Source of the DNA: an uncultured Mollicutes bacterium
GTDB taxonomy: Bacteria > Bacillota_I > Bacilli_A > MAG-NZ
DNA length: 5,592 nt
Reading direction: 5' to 3'
Assembly: GCA_913064935.1 (NCBI GenBank)
Contig: CAJYBF010000080.1
Span: forward strand, 1-5,592
Positions 1 to 5,157 of the stretch are shown piece by piece. How positions within the stretch are numbered: position 1 is the first letter of the stretch; every line of letters starts with the position of its first letter. A program made the position numbers and the translations under genes. The notes under the pieces were generated by a model. The model was not told the DNA's origin, did no database searches, and saw only the letters and a program-made list of their open reading frames with translations.

Positions 1-437
1 TCAAAATCATCAACGCTTCTGTTCGAAATATAAAAAACCTCAACGCCCTTTGATTCAGCATATTTAGAGAACTCAACAGCGCCAGGTAAAGCTGTTGCTT
101 TCATCATTGAAGTCCAATTGCTCCCGCTTTCTTTTGTATATCCAATGCCGGTGTTAATGCTGTTTACTTCAAACGGGCTGTTATCCATCATGGTTTCGTC
201 AATATCTACACATACAGCTTTTTTCATTTCCGATGGGCTATTTTGAATATCCATATCAATGCGTAATTTTGCCCAGTTAAAACATTGATAATACATAGCT
301 TTCAGCTCAGATGATTTCTGATACCATAATGTAGCCATAATTAAATTGTCCTGTGCTTTGCTTTCGTCAAAACCAGGTTGAGTACAAGAGCTTAACAGGA
401 AAATTATTCCGGCTATTAATAAAATAGATTTTTTCAT
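1..437 (-). CDS. Lipoprotein acid phosphatase, e(P4)/class B type (HAD subfamily IIIB), N-terminal part
   Basis: Reading the minus strand from the ATG at 437 gives 145 complete residues with no stop, running off the left edge; family members are about 260 to 270 residues, so a little over half is present. Residues 1-18 are a lipoprotein signal: KK, a hydrophobic core, then the lipobox L15-S-S-C18. The HAD motif I is V77-D78-I-D80-E-T82, with D78 the expected nucleophile and D80 the acid/base, followed by M-M-D-N-S-P as is typical of e(P4) proteins. HAD motif II is the Y136-I-S138-N-R140 block after a P-G-A-V-E-F stretch. Motifs III and IV lie outside the window. The family hydrolyses phosphomonoesters, including nucleotides, at the outer membrane or in the periplasm. 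No Shine-Dalgarno precedes the start, only A/T-rich DNA, which is usual for Bacteroidetes. Family confidence is high; exact substrate is unknown. Confidence 0.9.
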   Translation of the reverse strand, partial: MKKSILLIAGIIFLLSSCTQPGFDESKAQDNLIMATLWYQKSSELKAMYYQCFNWAKLRIDMDIQNSPSEMKKAVCVDIDETMMDNSPFEVNSINTGIGYTKESGSNWTSMMKATALPGAVEFSKYAESKGVEVFYISNRSVDDF

Positions 438-466
438 ATTAAAAATTTTAAATTTGATTGAGTGTT

Positions 467-474
467 TAAAGATA
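467..474 (-). promoter_or_regulatory. Possible Bacteroidetes -7 element for the phosphatase gene
   Basis: The minus strand reads TATCTTTA about 30 bases upstream of the phosphatase ATG, one mismatch from the Bacteroidetes -7 consensus TAnnTTTG. I do not see a clean TTTG -33 box at the right distance, and the surrounding DNA is very A/T-rich, so a chance match is quite possible. Confidence 0.25.
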
Positions 475-509
475 AAATTATATTAATCACGAAAAAAATT
501 AATTTTGCC

Positions 510-537
510 TGTAACTTTTGTAATGTTTAAACGTCAT
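510..537 (+). promoter_or_regulatory. ECF-sigma-type promoter upstream of the sigma factor fragment
   Basis: TGTAAC at 510-515 and CGTCAT at 532-537 are separated by 16 bases. This matches the ECF promoter pattern of an AAC-containing -35 box and a CGTC-containing -10 box about 16 to 17 bases apart. It lies 23 bases before the ATG at 561, which begins what looks like an ECF sigma gene, so autoregulation by that sigma factor is a reasonable inference. It would originally have driven the sigma gene. It is very unlikely to belong to the glucan operon that now follows it, because an assembly joint lies in between. Confidence 0.55.
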
Positions 538-560
538 AGTTTCGAAATAGAGTAATTTGA

Positions 561-647
561 ATGACAGTAGAAGAGTATAATAAATGTGTCGGTTTGTATT
601 CTGATGGTATTTTTCGTTTCATTTTAAAAAATATAAAAGATGAAGAT
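561..647 (+). pseudogene. N-terminal fragment (~29 codons) of a Bacteroidetes ECF RNA polymerase sigma factor
   Basis: The first ~29 residues from the ATG at 561, with the pattern E-E-Y-N-K-C-V-x-L-Y-S-D and then F-R-F-I-L-K-N-I-K-D-E-D, read like the start of region 2 in a Bacteroidetes ECF sigma factor. In those proteins it continues with a short acidic stretch and the region 2 core (D-I-V-Q-D-x-F/Y-E-K-L-W). Here that core is absent and the frame continues with unrelated sequence. A TGA at 558-560 directly precedes the ATG, no Shine-Dalgarno is present, and an ECF-type promoter sits at 510-537, all consistent with a real Bacteroidetes gene start. The end is approximate within about 15 bases. 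The assignment comes from pattern memory over a short stretch, so it is moderate. The cut is best explained as an artificial joint, not a biological truncation. Confidence 0.6.
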
Positions 648-2396
648 ATTATTGGTGATACGGAAATTATAGCTGCGGTAATGCTTAATCCATTTATGGG
701 TGCTTCCGGTGGTCAAGAAAACTACTGGGATTCAGAAGATGAAAAGTACAACATTGAAGTTCCTAAAGAAATGACTGAAGGGTACGTTATGGTTCCAGAC
801 GGTCCAGGAACATTAATTAGATTTAATGATTATACAACTTCATTAATTCATTATGTTGGTGATGTGTATGGTTATGATTATTCACAATTAACATATAACC
901 AGTTCTATAATGGGTTTGGTGCAGTTGATTATAAAAGCCCAGCTATGCCTGTTTATGGAATTAGTGTAGGAGATAGTCAAGCTGCATTCGTTGGATATGC
1001 TTTAGAAGGCGAAGAGTATATGGAGATAATTGTAACTCCAGAAGAGAACATGACTTTCTACACTTGGGCTTATCCAAAATTTGTTTATAATAGACAGTAT
1101 TATCAAGTTTATAACCGTTCTGGTGCAGGTTTTTATACGTTGTTTGATGAAAGAAATCATTTTGATTTACATATGAGATATGAGTTCTTAAATAATGAAG
1201 AATATTCTGCTGATTATGTGGGAATGGCTTTAGCGTATAGAGATCATTTATTAGATACTGATCAAATTAAAATAGTAGAGAAAGTTGAAGATACACCAAT
1301 TAGAATAGACTTCATGATGAATGATTCTGAATTTGGAGTTCTTGGACTTAAGAATGTTTATGAAACTACGGTTGAAGAAGTAGATGTTATGTTAGAGCAA
1401 CTTTATAATAATGGTGTCACTGAAATCAGTGTTGGATTATATGGTTGGCAAGATGGCGGAGCTTCTGTTCAAAAACCAAGTAAGGTTGACTGGCACAGAA
1501 AGATCGGTACTAAAGGCGACTTTGAAGATTTGTTTAGTAAATACACTAAACTTGGTGTTGATATATCCTTAGTTACTGATTACGTTAATGTAAATGAAGA
1601 ACAAATCTTCATTACATCAAATGTTTCAAAACATGTAAATGGTCAGTACAATGAGAGCATTTTCCCAATGGAACCTTATATTGATGAATACTACTTTGCT
1701 TCACCTAACAAATCAGAAAATTGGGCTTTAAAACAATTAGGCAAATTAGATGATATAGGAATGAACTCTTTTACAATTGAAGGTTTGGGTCATCTATTGT
1801 TTAGTGATTATAGAAGTGATTTAACAGTTACAGATTCAATGGCTTTATATGAGAATATTGTTAATGAGTTTAGTGAAGAGTTCGAAGTAAATATTGATAG
1901 ACCAAATCAATATCTATGGAAATACACCGATAGATTCCTAAACGCTCCATTGTTTGGGACACAACATTTGATTGAAACTGATACAGTTCCTTTCTTACAA
2001 ATAGTTTTGAACAACACTATGGATATGTTTTCAGAATATGTAAACTTCTCGTTATCAACTGATGATGATTTACTAAGAATGATTGATTACAATGTTACAC
2101 CTTCATTCATTCTAACTAAACAACCATCTAGTATTTTAACAACTACTAATTCTTCAGTACTTTACTCAACAGAGTTTCATAATTATGAAGATAAGATTTA
2201 TGATACGTACGAGCAAGTCAATGAGATTTTGAACCAAGTAAATGGATCTTCATGGATTGATAGAGATGTTGCTGCTCCTGGTATTATAGTTAACTCATAT
2301 GATAATGGTAAAGTTATAGTTATTAATTATTCAGAAAGTGATTTTGTATATAACGGCGTAACAATTAAATCAGAATCAGCACAGGTGTTATCATGA
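561..2396 (+). CDS. DUF5696 family protein of a sugar-uptake operon (N-terminus replaced by foreign sequence)
   Basis: The 611-residue frame is chimeric: about residues 1-29 belong to a sigma factor fragment, and the DUF5696 protein is recognisable from about residue 32 (GDTEII, then a P-F-M-G-A block). A family signature follows at residues 75-87 (Y-V-M-V-P-D-G-P-G-T-L-I-R). Residues 75-230 look like a mostly beta N-terminal domain. Residues 247-500 look like a TIM-barrel-type region: I-R-I-D-F at 247, Y-G-W-Q-D-G-G at 294-300, a W-H-R-K-x-G loop at 311, D-I-S-L-V-T-D at 334-340, and F-T-I-E-G-L-G with S-D-Y-R at 404-418. Residues 570-608 form a beta C-terminal end. Family members are usually longer (about 700 to 850 residues), so the missing front likely held a signal peptide and one more domain. 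DUF5696 proteins commonly sit beside carbohydrate ABC transporters, as here; their activity is not established to my knowledge, but the barrel suggests a glycoside hydrolase-like or sugar-binding role. The TGA stop overlaps the next start as ATGA. Confidence 0.75.
   Translation: MTVEEYNKCVGLYSDGIFRFILKNIKDEDIIGDTEIIAAVMLNPFMGASGGQENYWDSEDEKYNIEVPKEMTEGYVMVPDGPGTLIRFNDYTTSLIHYVGDVYGYDYSQLTYNQFYNGFGAVDYKSPAMPVYGISVGDSQAAFVGYALEGEEYMEIIVTPEENMTFYTWAYPKFVYNRQYYQVYNRSGAGFYTLFDERNHFDLHMRYEFLNNEEYSADYVGMALAYRDHLLDTDQIKIVEKVEDTPIRIDFMMNDSEFGVLGLKNVYETTVEEVDVMLEQLYNNGVTEISVGLYGWQDGGASVQKPSKVDWHRKIGTKGDFEDLFSKYTKLGVDISLVTDYVNVNEEQIFITSNVSKHVNGQYNESIFPMEPYIDEYYFASPNKSENWALKQLGKLDDIGMNSFTIEGLGHLLFSDYRSDLTVTDSMALYENIVNEFSEEFEVNIDRPNQYLWKYTDRFLNAPLFGTQHLIETDTVPFLQIVLNNTMDMFSEYVNFSLSTDDDLLRMIDYNVTPSFILTKQPSSILTTTNSSVLYSTEFHNYEDKIYDTYEQVNEILNQVNGSSWIDRDVAAPGIIVNSYDNGKVIVINYSESDFVYNGVTIKSESAQVLS
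640..662. other. Probable artificial joint: Bacteroidetes DNA to low-GC operon
   Basis: Across these bases the single open frame changes from sigma-factor-like residues (ending K-D-E-D, codons to 647) to DUF5696-like residues (G-D-T-E-I-I onward). Gene style changes too: no Shine-Dalgarno and a Bacteroidetes-type ECF promoter on the left, Shine-Dalgarno-led tightly packed genes on the right. The exact base cannot be fixed from one sequence. Confidence 0.6.
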
Positions 2397-3403
2397 AAAA
2401 TAAAAGAAGTAATCTTGAAACAAAACATAACATCAGTGGATATGGGTTCTTATCATTATGGTTAATTGGATTTTTGGTTTTCACAGTATATCCATTGTTT
2501 TACTCTTTATATTTGAGTTTTAATGATGTAAGACTTACTGTTAGAGGATGGGAAACATCGTTTGTAGGTTTTGCAAACTACACTTCTACATTCTTACTTA
2601 ACACTACATACATGCCAGCAATAATTGAATTTATCGTTTTGGAAGTTGTATATGTTCCAACGATATTAATTATTTCTTTCATACTTGCCTTATTACTAAG
2701 TAAGGATATTAAGTTTAGAGCTGCATTTAGAATGATATATTTCTTACCAGTAATCGTTTTAAGTGGACCGGTAATGTATCAGTTAATATCATCAGACTCT
2801 ACAAGAGTTGATGATATATCAGAATCAGCAATATTTATGGTAATAGAAAGATTCAGTCAACCATTCGCAGAATTCTTAGTTTTGTTATTTGAAAATATGA
2901 CTTTGATTCTTTGGTTTACAGGAATTCCTATAATTCTGTTTATAAATGGTTTAAGAAAGATTCCTAAATCACTTTATGAAGCTGCAGAAATAGATGGTGC
3001 TAATGGATGGCAAATTTTATGGAAAATTAAAATTCCATTAATAAAACCAATAGCTTTAGTTACAGGAATTTATTCTGTTATTTCATTAGGATTATATGAG
3101 ATAAATCCAACTTATGAATTACTTAATGCAGTTCTAGCTAACACTGCTGGTGGAATGGGAATTGCCAGTACATTTGCGTGGATTTATACAGTTGTAATTT
3201 TATTACTAATAGGGGCACTATTCTTAGTATTCAAAGAAAAGAAAGTTGTTTATGTGGAAACACTTAAACAGCAACAAAATCAAAAAGAATTGAAAAGACT
3301 ACAACATCAACGAAATGATAGATTTAGAGATATATTTTCTATTGAGAAGAATGTTGATAGAATAGCTAATTTGTTTAAAAAGGGGATGAAGGATGATGAG
3401 TAA
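2393..3403 (+). CDS. Carbohydrate ABC transporter permease, MalF/UgpA type
   Basis: This 336-residue inner-membrane protein is one of the two pore subunits of a sugar importer. Six hydrophobic segments are visible at about 18-40, 78-103, 112-131, 168-186, 215-235 and 259-280. The EAA loop that docks the ATPase is at 196-219: E196-A-A-x-x-D201-G-A, ending in P215-L-x-K-P219. The start overlaps the DUF5696 stop by 4 bases (ATGA), with a weak AGGTG Shine-Dalgarno at 2383-2387, so the two are translationally coupled. Two oddities are visible. The loop at about 131-167 between the third and fourth membrane segments is long, and a charged tail of about 56 residues (281-336, rich in K, Q, R and E, likely cytoplasmic and partly helical) follows the last membrane segment, where most such permeases end. 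The substrate is probably a beta-1,3-gluco-oligosaccharide, inferred only from the neighbouring GH16 gene. No ATPase or binding protein is encoded here. Confidence 0.9.
   Translation: MKNKRSNLETKHNISGYGFLSLWLIGFLVFTVYPLFYSLYLSFNDVRLTVRGWETSFVGFANYTSTFLLNTTYMPAIIEFIVLEVVYVPTILIISFILALLLSKDIKFRAAFRMIYFLPVIVLSGPVMYQLISSDSTRVDDISESAIFMVIERFSQPFAEFLVLLFENMTLILWFTGIPIILFINGLRKIPKSLYEAAEIDGANGWQILWKIKIPLIKPIALVTGIYSVISLGLYEINPTYELLNAVLANTAGGMGIASTFAWIYTVVILLLIGALFLVFKEKKVVYVETLKQQQNQKELKRLQHQRNDRFRDIFSIEKNVDRIANLFKKGMKDDE
3380..3385 (+). promoter_or_regulatory. Ribosome binding site for the MalG-type permease
   Basis: AAGGGG lies inside the end of the upstream permease gene, 7 bases before the ATG at 3393 and 10 before the ATG at 3396. 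The 7-base spacing favours the first ATG. Confidence 0.6.
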
Positions 3404-4286
3404 ATATCTTAATCGTAAGTTCCTTGGAAATATAGTTATTTATGCTTTACTAATCTCAATCAGTTATGTTTATTTATTTCCTTTATTCAAGATATTGTCT
3501 ATGACATTTATGTCTCCAGCAGACATTATAAATCAAGAGGTGGATTGGGTTCCAACTTCACCAAGCCTTAATAATTTAAAAATATCTTGGGCTGTATTAG
3601 GTGGATTCAAAACAGTATTCAACTCTATATGGGTTTCACTACTATTTGCGGTTTCGCAAACAGTAGTAAGTGCGTTTACTGGATTTGCTTTTGCTAGATA
3701 TAACTTCAAATACAAAAAGTTTTGGTTCTTAATGGTTCTTGTTTCATTCATCACTCCAGTATCTGTTTTATTAGCACCAAGAATTATGATGTTTTCATCA
3801 ATTCAAAATGCTACAGGAGTAAGTATGTTTGGTAGTATATTACCTCAACTTATGATGACACTTACTGGACAAGGAGTTAACTCAGCGATACTAATTCTAA
3901 TATTCTATAACTTCTTCAAGATAATTCCTATTAGTTTAGATGAAGCGGCAAAACTTGACGGTGCGACTTCTATGAAAATCTTATGGCACATCATCATTAA
4001 GATGAGTGTACCAGCGATAACAATTGTTATGCTGTTTAGTTTTGTTTGGAATTGGAATGAAACATATATGTCTGGAATATTTATAAAAGATTCACTTAGT
4101 TTATTACCAATGAGATTAAGTTCATTTGATGGATTATTCGATAGAAGTGGTAGTGATAACTTAATTAATGAAGCATTCAAAATGGCTGCGACATTCTTAA
4201 GTATTAATCCGTTACTAATAATTTATTTATTCGCACAAAAACAATTTATTGAAGGTATCGAGAATACTGGTATCACAGGAGAATAA
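3393..4286 (+). CDS. Carbohydrate ABC transporter permease, MalG/UgpE type
   Basis: This 297-residue partner permease would pair with the MalF-type protein just upstream, whose last codons it overlaps by 11 bases. Six hydrophobic segments are visible at about 11-35, 78-100, 109-130, 145-175, 205-225 and 264-281. The EAA loop is at 184-207: E184-A-A-x-x-D189-G-A, ending near V206-P207. The N-W-N-E-T-Y-M block at 220-226 and the C-terminal A-Q-K-Q-F-I-x-G-I-x-x-x-G-I-x-G are both typical of MalG-type subunits of the CUT1 class. CUT1 importers take up di- and oligosaccharides and need a lipid-anchored binding protein and an MsmX-like ATPase, neither of which is in the window; a shared ATPase encoded elsewhere is common in Gram-positive relatives. 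ATGATG offers two adjacent starts; the first has the better Shine-Dalgarno spacing. Confidence 0.92.
   Translation: MMSKYLNRKFLGNIVIYALLISISYVYLFPLFKILSMTFMSPADIINQEVDWVPTSPSLNNLKISWAVLGGFKTVFNSIWVSLLFAVSQTVVSAFTGFAFARYNFKYKKFWFLMVLVSFITPVSVLLAPRIMMFSSIQNATGVSMFGSILPQLMMTLTGQGVNSAILILIFYNFFKIIPISLDEAAKLDGATSMKILWHIIIKMSVPAITIVMLFSFVWNWNETYMSGIFIKDSLSLLPMRLSSFDGLFDRSGSDNLINEAFKMAATFLSINPLLIIYLFAQKQFIEGIENTGITGE
4277..4281 (+). promoter_or_regulatory. Strong ribosome binding site that fixes the GH16 lipoprotein start at 4288
   Basis: AGGAG sits 6 bases before the ATG at 4288, inside the last codons of the MalG-type permease. The downstream GTG at 4423 has no such signal. This is the main evidence that the GH16 protein starts at 4288 with a lipoprotein leader. 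Confidence 0.8.
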
Positions 4287-4287
4287 T

Positions 4288-4350
4288 ATGAAGAAGATGT
4301 TTGTAATTTTAATACGTATTTTAGCTGGATGCAACAAACAAGCCTCTTAA
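4288..4350 (+). pseudogene. Lipoprotein leader of the GH16 glucanase, ended by an in-frame TAA
   Basis: The ATG at 4288 begins one base after the permease stop and has a strong Shine-Dalgarno. It encodes M-K-K-M, a short hydrophobic stretch, and a lipobox L12-A-G-C15, then N-K-Q-A-S and TAA at 4348-4350. The same reading frame continues without another stop from 4351 through a Pro/Glu-containing linker into the GH16 domain, ending at 5154. The natural reading is one gene of about 288 codons encoding a membrane-anchored surface enzyme, broken by one nonsense codon that a single substitution could create. Arg10 (CGT) within the hydrophobic core is also unusual for a signal peptide, so this stretch may hold more than one changed base. 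As written, only a 20-residue peptide would be made. Confidence 0.75.
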
Positions 4351-4422
4351 CCGATCGAGGTTCCAGAGGAAGTTTGTTACGGGAAAAATTCCAAATACTC
4401 AGAAATTCTTGACTATGATTTA

Positions 4423-5154
4423 GTGTGGTCTGACGAATTTAATGTTGACGGAGTACCTGATGAAGAAAAATGGAAGATAATAACTGGCGGAGATGGATTT
4501 GGAAATCACGAACTTCAGTATTACAAAGAAGATAATGTTGTAGTTGAAGATGGACTTTTAATAATTGAAGCACTAAAGGAAGATTATTCAGGAAGAGAAT
4601 ATACTTCTGCTAAACTTCAATCGATTAATGAAGGAAACTTCAAATATGGAAAAGTAGAAGTAAAAGCAAAACTACCGTATGGTACTGGGACATGGCCAGC
4701 TATTTGGATGATGCCAACAGCAAATAGATATGGTGGTTGGCCTAATTCTGGAGAAATAGATATTATGGAACACGTTGGTTATGACATGAATAATGTTGTA
4801 GGAACAGTTCATACAACTACTTACAATCATACAAAAGGTAGTCAAAAAGGCGATTCGATATTACTTGATGATGTAAGCACTGAATTTCACATTTATGAAA
4901 TGGCATGGTTACTAGATAAAATTCATTTCAAAGCTGATGGAGTAACTTACTTCACATTTGAAAACAAGTACCGAGACTGTCCATCTGAAGATGAATGGCC
5001 ATTCAACATGGATTTTTACTTAATTTTAAATGTCGCAATAGGTGGCGATTGGGGTGGAGCTCAAGGAATTGATGATGAGATTTTCCCTCAAACGATGGAA
5101 ATAGATTATATAAGAGTTTATCAAGCAGAAGAAATTACTAATTTGGAGGAATAG
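4423..5154 (+). CDS. GH16 endo-beta-1,3-glucanase (laminarinase-like) catalytic domain
   Basis: The 243 codons from 4423 encode an almost complete GH16 beta-jelly-roll domain. It opens with W-S-D-E-F (the usual start of the fold), then N28-H-E-L-Q-Y-Y as in laminarinases, then W91-P-A-I-W-M-M-P. The catalytic block is G110-E111-I-D113-I-M-E116-H, where E111 is the expected nucleophile, E116 the acid/base and D113 the assisting acid. Near the C-terminus come N-V-A-I-G-G-D-W and M-E-I-D-Y-I-R-V-Y, the closing strand. The extra Met between I and E and the W-P-N-S-G lead-in favour laminarinase over carrageenase or agarase subgroups. Such enzymes cut internal beta-1,3 bonds of laminarin-type glucans outside the cell. 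The GTG at 4423 is probably not a real start: it has no Shine-Dalgarno, encodes a conserved Val-Trp position, and the frame is open back to a TAA at 4348-4350. The true gene likely spans 4288-5154. Confidence 0.9.
   Translation: MWSDEFNVDGVPDEEKWKIITGGDGFGNHELQYYKEDNVVVEDGLLIIEALKEDYSGREYTSAKLQSINEGNFKYGKVEVKAKLPYGTGTWPAIWMMPTANRYGGWPNSGEIDIMEHVGYDMNNVVGTVHTTTYNHTKGSQKGDSILLDDVSTEFHIYEMAWLLDKIHFKADGVTYFTFENKYRDCPSEDEWPFNMDFYLILNVAIGGDWGGAQGIDDEIFPQTMEIDYIRVYQAEEITNLEE
5145..5150 (+). promoter_or_regulatory. Ribosome binding site for the phosphorylase-like gene
   Basis: GGAGGA overlaps the last codons of the GH16 gene and lies 7 bases before the ATG at 5158, which supports that start and translational linkage with GH16. 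Confidence 0.8.
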
Positions 5155-5157
5155 ATT

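Noticed and set aside
540..547. TTTCGAAA palindrome near the inferred sigma-gene transcription start, as an operator
   Set aside because: It is only eight bases, has no extended symmetric arms, and is easily expected by chance in A/T-rich DNA.
438..560. A terminator or small RNA in the intergenic gap
   Set aside because: There are A/T runs but no GC-containing hairpin followed by a T tract on either strand; the gap is explained by two divergent promoters.
2394..2396. UGA read as tryptophan, as in Mycoplasma
   Set aside because: TGA ends the DUF5696 gene in a normal ATGA overlap, tryptophans in conserved motifs are all TGG, and read-through would meet a TAA shortly after.
561..2396. Horizontal transfer of the glucan operon into a Bacteroidetes genome
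   Set aside because: Both edges fall inside truncated genes, no integrase, transposase, tRNA or repeats flank the block, and the right side belongs to a third type of genome. Assembly or amplification chimerism is simpler.
3533..4180. Minus-strand open frames within the MalG-type permease (3533-3754 and 3905-4180)
   Set aside because: They lie wholly antisense to a clear permease gene, have no Shine-Dalgarno-led starts that I can see, and do not resemble any protein.
4423..4425. GTG as the true start of the GH16 enzyme
   Set aside because: It encodes a conserved Val in the L-V-W-S-D-E-F opening of the domain, lacks a ribosome binding site, and the frame is open upstream to a TAA that itself follows a well-signalled lipoprotein leader.
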